64,000 bases of DNA from Rhyacophila brunnea (lineage: Eukaryota; Arthropoda; Insecta; Trichoptera; Rhyacophilidae), in the NCBI GenBank assembly GCA_022495005.1, contig JAGYXB010001352.1, positions 1,240,001 to 1,304,000 on the forward strand, written 5' to 3'. Position 1 is the stretch's first letter. Every line of letters begins with the position of its first letter. A model generated the notes under the pieces. That model did not search any database, was not told where the DNA came from, and saw only the letters and a program-made list of their open reading frames with translations. This document shows positions 10,610 through 21,233 of this stretch, piece after piece. Position numbers and translations under genes: made by a program.

Positions 10610-11600
10610 TAAAATCTTCCCAACTACGCCTTTACTATTGTGATGAACGCGTCATTGGCTTTAAACGTATCATCGATGGTGCAGCTAGATGCAACAAACG
10701 GACTGGCTATCACGTCATGTTCCGCAGTTACCTCGGTCGGAAGCATCATTAAGAATTTTTAGCTATTTTTAAATAATTATGTATTTACTATGTAACTATA
10801 CTTATTTGTCGTTCTTTTCCTGTACTATATTGAGTCGCTGAATAATTTCAGCGGTAAATTATTGACTATTGATTATAGGCGCGATGAATTGTCTCGGCAG
10901 CGAATCGTCGCGAGGTGAATCGTCGACGGTGAACGTTCCTAGACCCATATTATTAATAATATGTGTATTTTAACATGGCGTGTAATATATACTAAACGCT
11001 ATCTAGCAAAGCATAACGCAACCTTGGTTGAATAATTATTTGCAGAGAAGATCTTTTGAGTCATTAGCTACTTACTAAACACACATTTACGGTGAATGAT
11101 AAAATCTTTGATCGCGTCTTGGAACTCTCCGGGCTCGCGTATAGAGTAATATTATTGTTAGACATGATAGTCATGATTCGTTTATGCCAGAGTTTCCTAA
11201 ACATCTCGGCCCACCGACCCCTTTATAGCATACGAGCATTATTAGCGGCATGTAGTGTAGGAAAATCAGTGTACAATACGGTAAAGGCGCCTTGCAGTTG
11301 TAGTATTGTTTTCTAGGATAGAAACAGGCATTTCAGCAAACCATTCCAATACACCCGCAAATCATGTATGGTGCAACTGTATACAGATTTATCTATTTGT
11401 TTTAATAAGAATTATGGAGATTTTTGTAATTAAATTATTTGCATAAGTAAGTAAACAGAATTCCTTAAGTCTGTATAAAGGAAAATATTTGTACTTCAAA
11501 TATCTATAAAATTATCTTTTCAGACATGCGACTTTAGGACTTTTAGGGGAGTATAGATTTGTCTATAGTGAGCAGCTAATCGCCCATTCTCTCCCCCCCC
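10610..11600. other. No recognised gene
   Basis: The 74-codon plus frame at 11092-11316 has mixed composition but no motif I know. Other frames are shorter. A C-run is at 11592-11600. Confidence 0.45.
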
Positions 11601-11607
11601 CATCCTT

Positions 11608-12025
11608 CCCCGTGTCCGGAAACTTACGTACGTATGCAGTTTGTCATATCACACTTCACCGTGAAATGTTGTATCGGATATATATGGCCTATATTAAAGA
11701 CCGTCCAACCTCCTGAGATAATATTCATGTCTAAATAAAACACGGTTCTTGTCGGTTTACACTTTAGGTACAGAAAGCCAGCAGCAATTTTTTTTTTGAA
11801 AATAGCCGATAGGTATACTGGATTATTTGTTAGGTTAGGTTTTCATTCTTGAATTCATGAATTTTGCCAAAATCAGCCATGAAAATTGAATTGACGTTAA
11901 TATTGAATCTAATAAAATTGGAGACCGTATTATACGGCTATCTCTTTCCGATAGAAAAGCTCACGGCGAACTGCGCTACGGTGAAATGTTTTACGCACAA
12001 TTTACATGTAACCTCCTTCCCTACC
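11608..12025 (+). repeat. TTAGG-carrying dispersed repeat, copy 1
   Basis: Homologous, in the same order, to 48050-48532: CGTATGCAGTTTG, CACTTCACCGTGAAATG, AAAGACCGTCCAACCTC, CATGTCTAAATAAAACACGG, GAAAATAGCCGATA..TACTGGATTATTTG then TTAGGTTAGG, and last GCTCACGGCGAACTG, CTACGGTGAAATGTT and CAATTTACATGTAACC. This copy is shorter than the other. The ends carry related ACTTCACCGTGAAATG/ACGGTGAAATG motifs. There is no convincing coding frame, and the family was not recognised. Confidence 0.65.
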
Positions 12026-12039
12026 CACCAATTTGAAAG

Positions 12040-13055
12040 TAACATTTTTAGTAAGAAGTATTTAAGTAGTAAATAGTAATTTTGTTTTCAAAAATCTCTT
12101 AATATTACTATAGGTATTCCAACTTTTAAAGGTGCAAGTTTAGTATTACATGCTTAGTTAGGTACTTTGTTAACTATAGTAATTTCTATAAGTCTATAGC
12201 ATTGATGAAATGGTTTTGAAATGCTTCGTACCTACTTAATCACAAGACGCTATTTACTGGGAAATGGTAAAAATCAATTAAAAGCAGAGTATACATTGTC
12301 TAAATTGTACAACAATCGGATATTAATCGTAAGGCTAATTTTGAGAACTGCATTAATTTAGATTTTAGACAATTTCCTGTCGACCTTTTGTCCGATTCTG
12401 ACTCGGGTACAAAAAAGTTCATTGATCCAAAGGTCTTCTGTAAAATATCGTCGTAAAGACAATTTCCGACTTCAATAAAGCGTAATATTTATTAAACAAC
12501 TGTTTACTGGATTTAAAATATATCGTAATTTTTGTTTTGCTTTTCGTTCAATGCTAAGTATAAAGCAATTCAAGAAACAAAATGTTGCCTAAGTGAAGAA
12601 ATTGTGAAAGCTTAATAATATATTAAACATTGTTACTAATACATTTTATATCAATTGACGTTTTGTGGAAAACTGTGGAAACGTATTTATAAATATATAT
12701 ATATAGATTCTGCACATTGCATATTATTATCTGAATCAAAGAATATACTTAATAAATTATTATACCCGATCGATAAGCATTTATCATTAACAAACAATAA
12801 TAATTACATTCTTCAATATTAAAATATCTGTATCTAATATACAACATGTAAAAATGAAAAGAATTCAGACAGCCAAGTCAAACAAAAGAAATTTAAATCG
12901 AATCGAAAATGTGCACACTTTATCTGTCGTGAAAAATCAAAATTTAAATTCGCAGGTGAACAAACAAACATTATTTTGAATTTTATATAATACTTAAGTA
13001 GATAGTTTCAAAATACAACGTTTTAAAAGACATATCTCTTACAAAATCCTAGAAA
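12040..13055. other. No recognised gene, very AT-rich
   Basis: The sequence is AT-rich, with a short (TA)n at about 12691-12703. No exon or transposon tip was seen. Confidence 0.5.
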
Positions 13056-13059
13056 AAGA

Positions 13060-13150
13060 ATTTAGGAATTTGAACGAGTTGGTTTCGAACTCCCATCTTT
13101 TACTTTATGGATGATGGGAATTATTCATTATTAAGCTACCAATGCAAATG
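13060..13150 (-). mobile_element. tRNA-derived SINE fragment
   Basis: The minus strand has A-box-like ATTGGTAGCTTAATAATG and B-box-like GAGTTCGAAACC, spaced about 50 bases apart. No closed cloverleaf can be drawn, so this is a SINE head fragment and not a tRNA gene. It was not matched to the two SINE families defined elsewhere in the window. Confidence 0.45.
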
Positions 13151-13944
13151 GAAGAAAGCTGGAATTTAACTCTTTTTGGGATTTATCTAATATTTATGGT
13201 TCTAATATTTTTTTAAACTATTTATTCTAAACAGAAACGATGATATTCTTGTGTATTTTATGTAATTTTCAATTTAACACTTAATATATATTTCCATCCT
13301 TTAAAGGTTTTCACTTTTTTTATTTAAACCCAGCAGTTTTGAGCAGTTTGCTATCATAACTCGCAGTATTGTATAATGTTGTATTGCTTCTGAGTTTCAT
13401 TAAGTTAGTACTATTACATCTACATCATTTTTGACGTAGCATATTACATTCTAAACGCTTTGTTTCATTGCAAGCAGTATTAAATGACCTTCCAATATCA
13501 TCAACAGTAAGCAACACGAATTTCACAAGATCAATATCACTCCGCTACTGAGTTGATAAACAATTTAATGCTACTTAGACATAAAGGTAAAAAAATACCA
13601 TTTTTTCTTACAAAATCACTTGCATTCCGTGTTAGGTACCACACATTAGATGAAATTTTGAAATTTAAAAGAGTATGTAGGTCAGTGAATACTTTTTCAA
13701 GTGGTATAATTTAACGTTATAGCCTTTGGGCTCAGCACGAGCTTTTTCTGTACCGGTTGTTAAGTCAATTGATTTAATTCCACTGTCATTATAATGGTAT
13801 TCTATTAAGTAAATGCCAAATCATTAAATGAGAACCGAGAGCTTTAGGATTTATGGATTAACCTTTCTTTTGTATAAAAATAATTGATTTATTACCGTAT
13901 GTTACTTTCGAAAAAATTATAAAATTATGCACCGGATAGTTATA

Positions 13945-14375
13945 CGCCGTTTACACATGCAATGATTTATTGCTGACAGTACGTATTATCGCGGCCGTAA
14001 CAAGAAAATGCACGTGTAAACATGTATTATCATGCAAGTTGCACGATTGCATTCATGAATCAAAAAAGTTCGGAAGCTTCTGAATGTTCACGCGACAGTT
14101 GGATTCGTTCGATATCTGCGCCTGCTCAGTAGAACGATAGTGGCGAACCTGCCTGTAAAAAAAACGAATTACACCGCGCAGAGACTCATTTTGAGGTTAA
14201 CCGATTTTCACTACCTGTCAAATAGTACTATAAAATGACAACATCACGTCTTGCTTACTCTTGAAGAATGAGATTGGCGAGACAGTCAGCACTTTTACGT
14301 GTAAACAGTTATTATCGCGATAGTTTTAAATACACACTACTATTGCTGCAAGTAAATCCATGCACATATACATTA
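13945..14375. repeat. GTGTAAACAGTTATT repeat family, inverted arrangement
   Basis: The left part (13945-14050) contains GTTTACACATGC, ATTGCTGACAGTA, ATTATCGCG and GTGTAAAC. The right part (14222-14375) contains ACGTGTAAACAGTTATTATC, GCGATAGTTTTAAA and ATTGCTGCAAGTA, partly as mirrored blocks. The right part from TATAAAATGACAACATC to the end is ~85% like 46735-46895, and a third copy lies at 19640-19745. It looks like a MITE with foldback subterminal sequences. Boundaries are uncertain. Confidence 0.55.
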
Positions 14376-14414
14376 CTCGTTAATACTTATTAATAAGCAC
14401 ATCAAGAAGTAGGT

Positions 14415-14745
14415 CTCACATATCTCCCTTCACTATTTTCGGTTCGTTTAGTGTACTTGTGCATTTGTCCAATGGTTATCGACTCGCCGAGCAATATGTC
14501 CATCCCATTACCATTTCATCTGCTTAGCGACCTCTATCACATCACGAACTGTTGTCTGCTTCCTTATAAATTGCTTTCTTTTGTGATATTTCCGCGTTCA
14601 CCCAACATGCGCATGTCCATGCTGCGTTGCTCTACTCGTAATTTTTGGATCTCTCTAACATTAATAGACCATGTTTCACATGCATACATGACCGTTGGTG
14701 GCACACATTGGATGAACACTTTACGCTTAACACACAATATGTGAT
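14415..14745 (-). pseudogene. RTE-like LINE reverse transcriptase fragment, broken
   Basis: Minus-strand translation from 14743 gives VKRKVFIQCVPPTVMYACET, then a QKLRVEQRSMDMRMLG block, then, after stops and a shift, DVIEVAKQMKW and GHIARRVDNHWTN. This matches the segment after the catalytic domain of RTE-like LINE reverse transcriptases and joins directly onto the part kept at 5936-6186. At least three in-frame stops and one frameshift show that it is dead. On the plus strand the region reads as a misleading 97-codon open frame. Confidence 0.8.
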
Positions 14746-15118
14746 CAGTTTTGAAGATACTATTCAGGCGCCAAAATGCACTCGTATAGGTACATAAACG
14801 GTGTGATATGTTGCATTGATTTCAAGACTAATTGGTTTTATTGTCGGGTGCCTGATAATATACCGAAACCTAATATCCCGAATGACGAAATCAGACCCGA
14901 AGATCAAATGCCGAAAAATAGTTTAGATAATTTATAAATACCTAAGAAAAAAATAATAACCACAATCTCAGATTTATTAAGGATCATAATACGAGTAACT
15001 ACACCATCATGTTTAACTGCAATAAACAACGGTGGAAACAGCACGATGATCTCCGTGTCCTGATTGCTTGGGTTGTTAACAGCAGTACTTTTATACATGA
15101 TATTAATATAGGTGTATT

Positions 15119-15541
15119 CATGGCCCCCACAAGGGGGGGGCTGACGGGGCTCTAGCCTGGGGGCCCGGGCTCTGGGGGGCCCCGCGTGCCACGTCTACAT
15201 TATCAAGTGAGATTAACACACATCACAAATTAATTTCTCTAATGGTAAAAAAGTCGCTTGCGGCGCTATTTTACTTTAAAAATAATACCATTTAAAATAT
15301 CTTATTGTGTGATGCAAATTTGGAATATTGTGTGTCGATATTCGAAAACTTCATAATACAAATGAATTTAGGTATTGAAAAATACAAAAAATTGTTAAAG
15401 ATACACTGAATACCCTTAATTTTACCTGGAATATCATTTGGAAAAGGTTTTTGTAGAGTGTCTGTTTTTAACCCTAACGATAGGTAGGGGGGCCGTCAAT
15501 GATTCTGACCTAGGGGCCCGCTTCAGGATGTGGGGGCCATG
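15119..15541 (+). mobile_element. GC-tipped MITE (CATGGCCCCCACA family), copy 1
   Basis: The tips CATGGCCCCCACA (15119) and TGTGGGGGCCATG (to 15541) are inverted. Inside the left tip are GGGGGG and CTAGCCTGGGGGCCCGGG; inside the right tip are GATAGGTAGGGGGGCC and GGGCCCGCTTCAGGATG. The middle is AT-rich with a conserved AACACACATCACAAATTA and a GCCTGCGGCGCTATT-like word. Related copies are at 22870, 28266, 31288 and 55323. No ORF. Confidence 0.8.
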
Positions 15542-15544
15542 GGC

Positions 15545-16430
15545 GTAGGCAAGATTATAATATGCCAATGGGTGGACACCTTGCCTTGGAAGTTTCCCAG
15601 GTTAGAAGAAATAGTCATAATTAAATAATTCAAGAAGACAAAGCCGTTGACAACTTGTGAATGAAAGTAAACGAAAAACATTAGAAAATTCCGCCTGCGG
15701 TACTTATTTTATCACACCCAACAAAAAGAGTAAATTAACTTACATGAAACTACGGAAGGTGTATTGTGATAAGAATCTTAATTATCTTGTTTTTATGATT
15801 ATAGACAGTGCTCTCTATCGAAAAGCTTTGAAATGTTGATCTATAAGAGTGAACTAAAACCACATTCCTTCTCTGGTATACGTAGGTACAGTCTATAAAT
15901 ACCAGAATGGTGTTATTTTATATCCAAAAGTAATTATCAATATAAAAATTTAGGTAGTTAAAACAATACAATCTTGATTAATACTATAAGTAGGTACGTA
16001 AATATTTGACACTAATATGCTGAGAAAAATGATTTGACTGCTGTGTTCAAGATTATTTTGAAATCTAACAATTTATCAACGACCGGCTAAAGTGTGCATT
16101 ATAAATTATTACTACATGACATGGATATCTTCAATATTAATTCTGAACACATGTTTTACAACTAAATATTGATATCTCTTTTCAAAGTTATTTTATACTA
16201 AATTACTTATCGTTGATGATTCAGCAAAACTGATAGGCATCTCTAATACAAAACTAAAATTTCTTCGGGGGACAAATAAAAATGGGTTAGTAGCTTTCTT
16301 CAAAACTATTTTTTTTAAACTGCAACGAAGAAAACAGGGAATCACTTAGTCAATTAATTATTTTTATAACAACATACGAGATAATGAACATTATTGACAG
16401 AATACAATATATTATATTGTATTTTTTTTA
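15545..16430. other. No recognised gene
   Basis: The 60-codon frame at 15657-15839 is lysine-rich but shows no family signature. The rest is AT-rich filler. Confidence 0.45.
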
Positions 16431-16439
16431 TTTGAAAAC

Positions 16440-16545
16440 TCAGAAATATATGAGAATTGTAAAAACCAATAGTTGACTTTATCGCAATTAGATAGGACAC
16501 ACGAAGCTTAGTAGTTAAAGCACACGGGCGCGAATCTCAGGGGGC
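16440..16545 (+). mobile_element. SINE-2 copy
   Basis: GTAAAAACCAATAGTTGA, TCGCAATTAGATAGGAC, GCTTAGTAGTTAAAGC and GGGCGCGAATCTC appear in order, matching copies at 49455-49600 (plus) and 30290-30420 (minus). The last two words are A-box- and B-box-like, so the head is tRNA-derived. Confidence 0.6.
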
Positions 16546-16549
16546 AAGG

Positions 16550-16586
16550 CAAAAATACGACAATCCCACTGATTGTCGTATTTTTG
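16550..16586. repeat. Perfect 15-bp hairpin
   Basis: CAAAAATACGACAAT at 16550-16564 and its exact complement at 16572-16586 flank CCCACTG. It lies at the 3' edge of the SINE-2 copy; the other copies lack it. Confidence 0.7.
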
Positions 16587-16794
16587 TCAAAAAGATTTTT
16601 TGTAGTGGTTACATAATATTTCTCTGATGTGTTTCTCAAGCAATATTCAGTAAAGAATGTTACATTTTTTAATCCTGTGAATTATTCCTTGAATAAAAAA
16701 CATAGTTTATTTTATAAATACACGTTTGGATAGTGGCCTTATAATATACCTCCAATAATGTGATGTCAAAACTCGAAAGTACAAGTATTCCATC

Positions 16795-16990
16795 AATCCA
16801 GCAACCCTTTCAAAAGATTTCCATCTCTTGGGAACCACTGGAAGACTAGATTTCTTCCCTTCTTCGAGTTATGTCCAGCCCATTTAAATTTAAGTTTAAC
16901 ATATTATTTGTTCCCGTGTTCAATCATTCCGTTTACATTCTCCTCATTTGCTCTCTCTTTTACTACGGGTCCACGTTTCATACACAGTGA
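16795..16990 (-). pseudogene. RTE-like LINE fragment, strongly decayed
   Basis: The minus strand reads ETW-like and KREQMRRM words near 16940-16990, then LKFKWAGHN, SKKGRNLVFQWFPRDGN down to ~16810. These match the KLKWxWAGHIARR..NRW...WxPR tail of RTE-like LINE reverse transcriptase. There are several stops. Confidence 0.6.
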
Positions 16991-16999
16991 TAAATACAT

Positions 17000-17560
17000 T
17001 TTCATAAACGTTTAATAATCGCTTAGAATCGAGTCGTCTACACAGATCGCAAAAATGAGAATATCATAATGTAAACGTTGGCAATGTATATCGCGTGTAA
17101 AAGATAATTAGAATTAAACACTAACATACACACTTGCTTACACAGGTGTATTTTGAAAGCATAATTTTAAATAGAGATAATTTATTGTCATCAGTGATCC
17201 ACTTTTTGCTAATATTTCATTAATTTCACTGACAGCCCTTGCTCCTGACGGCATCCATTCGCCTGGCGGATATTTAGAATTATTGGATTAAATTGAACAA
17301 GTGGGCATAACGCAACCCGTGGCCCTGGAAGCTAGCTGGATACATCATGGCATGGGAAATGCCTCTTTATCCGCTAATGCTTTTTTAAAAATCATTTTAC
17401 TGATGTTTGATGTAACTAGTGATAAAACGCTCTTTTAATGATTGCAAAACACGTGAGTAGTTGGCGCGTACATGCGACGATATTTGATACAGAGCTGTGT
17501 AAATATGCGTAATTTAAACCACTTATATCGTCAAATTTTACACAAAGTTACAAAAAATAC
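17000..17560. other. No recognised gene
   Basis: A mixed-composition patch at 17230-17390 has GCCTGGCGGAT and GTGGCCCTGGAAGCTAGC. It might be a regulatory or unrecognised exonic block, but no frame convinces. Confidence 0.35.
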
Positions 17561-17563
17561 AAG

Positions 17564-17640
17564 CAGTGGTGGACTTATTTTTTAAATTCTGGGGCCCATT
17601 TATTCATTTTATTAACTTCGTTATATGATAAAAAATAACT
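17564..17640 (+). mobile_element. CAGTGGTGGACTTA transposon terminus, fragment
   Basis: CAGTGGTGGACTTA followed by AATTCTGGGGCCC resembles the sequence at 42522 (CAGTGGCGGAACTTAGAATTCTGGACC). No mirrored end was found for either. Confidence 0.35.
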
Positions 17641-17704
17641 AACTTTCCTAGTTTTATTTATCGTCACAACCGAGGTTACAATATGTAAATTGTACGTATT
17701 AATG

Positions 17705-18321
17705 CAGCGTTGCCAACTGTCGTTGACAAAAACATGCCAGACGGGGTATGAAAACGAGCTATTTGGCAGGAAAAAACGCTAGATTTTGTGAAAATAAAAT
17801 TGCAAATAAATTTACTTATTCTACCAAGTCTACCTTTGCTTTTGCGTATCGAAAAAAGTGCAAATATCGAAAAAATGTCTATACGTGTAAAAACCATCAA
17901 AATTGACCGAATGTACGAAATACCTATATTTATATTGTGTCAACGGCGTTCAAGTTTAATTTAATTTTTTGAAGACGAGAGTTTCTTTCTTGTAGGACAG
18001 AGAACACGCATATTATATTAATAATAATTGTTAAATTATTATTTTATATACGCAGAGATTCGGAATAATATTATACAAAAATATGAAATAATGCATGAAA
18101 CTGTTTCATCGTGTTTTATTTCTCACTAAAATAGGTACCGACCTACCTGCATTAAGTATCTGATAGTCAGAAATTTGATGCGCATGAATATAAATAAACT
18201 TAATATCTAGCGTTTTTTCAACACATTTAAAGCTGTTGGAGGCATCAAAAAAACGCTACAAGCCAGATGCCTATCGAAAAAAGCTAGATCTGGCAATAAA
18301 AACGCTAAATTGGCAACGGTG
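17705..18321. mobile_element. TIR element with CAGCGTTGCCAA tips
   Basis: CAGCGTTGCCAACTGTC at 17705 is mirrored by TAAATTGGCAACGGTG ending at 18321. Inside both ends are AAAAACGCTAGAT/ATCTAGC-rich blocks. Length is ~617 bp. A fragment of the same tip is at 46587-46650. The type looks hAT-like. ATTAATG and ATTAGATG beside the ends resemble each other but are not a clean target duplication. The 74-codon minus frame at 17676-17900 lies across its edge and is not a gene. Confidence 0.6.
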
Positions 18322-18329
18322 ATTAGATG

Positions 18330-19060
18330 TCACCGTGAGCTGTCGTACCGGAAAGAAATGATCGTATAGCAGAGATCAAAAAAGTTATTTGTGGAGCATT
18401 TGCAAACATTAATGTTTTTAACAATTGTTATTAGATTCAATAATAGCATTCATTTGATATTGATTTGTATCGACTATCTGATAATAACTCTGTTATAAGC
18501 ATTAATCACTAATCAGATTAATAAATAAAAAATCGTGAATAATTATTGAAGTCGCTTTTAAAAATGGTCCCTCCATACTGCGGGCTGTTAAACTATAATA
18601 GTCGCGCCACTGTACCTTGTACATATGTTACGAAACTTGTGTTTATTTAGAAGAAAAATATCATAGTCACCGTTAATTAATGTAAATGGTATCCAAGTTT
18701 CCTGTTTTGATAATAATTTCAGACGTATTTACCGTGTGTGCCATCAAAAATTTGAGATTATGTTTGATATAACATGGAAACATCTTTCCGTTTAGTGTTA
18801 GTGTTTGCATTATTTAGGTGTATAACCATATATTATGACGTATTACATATTATTACTATGCTATTACATGAATCCATTAAATTTTGAATTTACATAATAT
18901 TTAGAGAGGCTGATTGATATTAGATAGGAATTCCTGAGAAGATGAAAGCTAGTAGTATAGTAGAGTGCGACTGTTTTTACAGCGTGTCCCTAATTATTTT
19001 TAAGTTTACGGAATATTCAATTTTCAATCATCAATTGCACATAATTGTAAATATTATGGA
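18330..19060. other. No recognised gene
   Basis: AT-rich with no open frame of note. Confidence 0.5.
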
Positions 19061-19079
19061 CAATACGCAAGCAAAGATT

Positions 19080-19500
19080 TAAGCCGACTGATAAAATATA
19101 GACTTGGACGCTAAACCAAGAGATGTCACGGAGACTTGAAGCTTTCTAGATGTGGCTGTATGGACGCATCCTCAAAATTCCTTGGACTGAACGGGTGACA
19201 AATGTTGAAGTTCTCAATCGAATGGGGAAGGACCGAGAAGTTCTACGTAGTATCAAAACCAGGAAACCACAGTACTTCGGCCACATTATGAGAGGACAAA
19301 AATTCAGCATTCCACAACTGTCATTCAAGGAAAGATCAATGGGAAGCGTAGCAGAGGACGGCGCCGCATTTCGTGGCTTAAGAACCTCCGTGATTGGTAC
19401 GAGTGCAGCTCCATTGAACTGTTCCGGGTAGCAGACGACAAAGATAAGATCGTATTGATGGTGGCCGACCTCCGCTAGGGGATAGCACAATAAGAAGAAG
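19080..19500 (+). pseudogene. LINE-2 type reverse transcriptase C-terminus
   Basis: Plus-strand reading: QEMSRRLEAF, a stop, then MWLYGRILKIPWTERVTN, LNRMGKDREVLRSIKTRK, YFGHIMRG. After a frameshift near 19310 come GKRSRGRRRISWLKNLRDW, ELFRVADDKDKI and VADLR. This is the classic C-terminal tail of a widespread arthropod non-LTR retrotransposon polyprotein. It ends in AGAAGAAGAAG at 19490-19503, a microsatellite-type LINE tail. Catalytic domains are missing (5' truncation). Sister copies are at 28715-29085 and 51838-51880. The minus-strand 149-codon frame over this region is only its antisense. Confidence 0.85.
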
Positions 19501-19639
19501 AAGATAAAATATAATATATTATAATGCCTTCTTTGACTAACTTGTAACAACTGATAATAAGTTAGAAAAAGTGTAACGATAATCGACAGCATCATCTATT
19601 TTGACATCCTCCTTGGATGAGCGCAACAATCATAATCTT

Positions 19640-19745
19640 TGTGTGTAAACAGGTATTGTCGCGATAGTTTAATTTACACGCGATTGCTATATTGCTGGCA
19701 GTACATTCGCGTATGTGTACAGGCGCTATAATGACGAGTGCATAA
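19640..19745 (+). repeat. GTGTAAACAGTTATT family, copy
   Basis: GTGTAAACAGGTATTGTCGC, GATAGTTTAATTTACAC, GCTGGCAGTACAT and GTGTACAGGCGC match 14289-14375 and 46800-46895. Confidence 0.55.
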
Positions 19746-19848
19746 AACAGATCACAATCTATCAATCACGCAAGTAATTTTATTGGCCACAGAACGTAGC
19801 TCGTGTTAATGGTCCGTTATTCAATAAACAATATTCAGCCACTTATTC

Positions 19849-19867
19849 AAAAAAAAAAAAAAAAAAA
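19849..19867. repeat. Poly(A) tract
   Basis: A run of 19 A. No retroelement body could be recognised immediately upstream. Confidence 0.8.
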
Positions 19868-19879
19868 CAACAGCATCAC

Positions 19880-20390
19880 GGATTTTTATTATTTATTATC
19901 TTTCTTTCGTTTGATTTCTGTCATCGTCGGCTGACGGCCCGGTATGGATCCGACTGCAGACAATCATTGGATGGATGCTGATTGCGAACTTTCTAATCGC
20001 CTCCGACGTGCATGATCGACACGGATTTCTGCCAGCGTCGATTTTTATCGCTAATTGGTTCCGTCCAATTCACCGCCAAATTACGCAAGTGAATCTTTGA
20101 AATATAGCATTACATTAATCTCCTTTACGTTGCACATTGATTTTTTTCCAACTCGCTTTACTAAAAAAGTCGATTACCAACGGCTTGATTGGCAAGGTTA
20201 ATAAACGGAACTTTAAAAAAAAGTGCAAGTACTCAAAACTAACTGAATGTTTTCAAAACCTATTACAAATCAATCATATCATGATCACATCTATCACACA
20301 ATTAAAGTACTGACTTATAAATAATTCAAAATTATTTAAACATTCATATTGATCAGTTCCTACAACTACAGTTTTAAATATACCCCCCCC
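19880..20390. other. Unannotated; GC-richer island at 19920-20100
   Basis: The 19920-20100 segment has GGCTGACGGCCCGG, CGACTGCAGAC and GCCAGCGTCG. A short plus frame (MDPTADNHWMDADCEL, from 19945) stops after 23 codons. This could be an exon or regulatory block of a host gene; no homolog was recognised. Confidence 0.3.
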
Positions 20391-20397
20391 CCTGCGC

Positions 20398-20600
20398 GTC
20401 TGTTTATTTATTTATTTATTTATTTAAGAATACAAAACATTGTGGACATAACAAATCTAAATTCAAGACGTACACAACATGAGATTTACATTATAAGTCA
20501 AACATTACCCTCACAAGAGAGAAGAGAATATAGAAAAAGAAATATATATATAAGTAATAACAATAATAATAACAAAAAAAAATCAAAACATACTTAAGTA
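20398..20600 (-). mobile_element. LINE-3 3' UTR fragment with (TTTA)n tail
   Basis: (TTTA)n at 20402-20426, then CATTGTGGACAT, ACAAATCTAAATTCAAGAC and ACACAACATGA match the 3' UTR of the LINE at 25296 and the copies at 35523 and 39385. The element's sense is minus; the tail lies at the left. Confidence 0.65.
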
Positions 20601-20614
20601 CTATAGTTAAGTTC

Positions 20615-20700
20615 TATACACAAGACTGCTTTTCGGCCTCTACGGCAGCTATCTAGGGTAGGTTTGTATCGAAATATTAGCATTTATTGTAACAATTTTC
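20615..20700 (+). mobile_element. Half of a foldback element (GGTCTATTCTAT family)
   Basis: TTCTATACACAAGACTGC, CTACGGCAGCTA and AGGGTAGGTTTGTATCG, then ATTAGCATTTATTGTAAC, match the left arm of 47852-48035 and the arms of 7637-7943. The right arm is missing, so this is a broken copy. Confidence 0.7.
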
Positions 20701-21017
20701 GATCTTGTTTCCAATATAGATTTACAGAATCGTTTTCTAAAATGTTGTTTCAGGTAAAATTATTAAGGATGTATATTTAGCGATTTTCTATATTGTTGAA
20801 TAAATCCATTTAATAATTGAGTTAGCATTTACTTGATAGAATTCCATTTTACGAGAAATAAAAATATAAATAATATTAAATTCTATGGGTTTAAAAAAAA
20901 AGGTTTTGTCGATAGCTATTTCGGTTGTATTACCATTATCAAGAATATTCACATAGGCCGTCTGGCTTTGCTTAAATACTATACGTATAGAATATAGATA
21001 GAGACAGAATACATTTT

Positions 21018-21130
21018 CTTATTCGTTCCAACAATAGTATGACCATGTAACAACATCAATACTTTGAAAACCCTAAGTATCAATCAAAATATTGATGTTA
21101 CACAGTCATAATATTGTTGGAACGAATAAG
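21018..21130. mobile_element. Short palindromic MITE
   Basis: CTTATTCGTTCCAACAATA (21018) is mirrored by TATTGTTGGAACGAATAAG (to 21130), with the inner GACCATGTAACAACATCAATA also mirrored. Length is 113 bp, almost all stem. No coding capacity. Confidence 0.75.
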
Positions 21131-21233
21131 TAGAAGATATTATATTTCAGAGCGTCAGTACGTTATCTACAATAAATTTAGATATTGCACTAAGATTGAT
21201 CAAGCATAAATAACTACTAATAAATTCTTATTT

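Noticed and set aside
14451..14744. 97-codon plus-strand ORF
   Set aside because: The minus strand encodes an RTE-like LINE fragment; the plus frame is a shadow.
17564..18612. A single large CAGTGG element ending at GCGCCACTG near 18612
   Set aside because: The inner sequences next to the two tips do not mirror each other; the better-supported element is 17705-18321.
19146..19595. 149-codon minus-strand ORF as a membrane protein gene
   Set aside because: It is the antisense of a clear LINE reverse transcriptase tail on the plus strand.
21018..21130. A CRISPR-like repeat or rho-independent terminator
   Set aside because: Single palindrome in a eukaryotic context with no spaced repeat units; best explained as a MITE.
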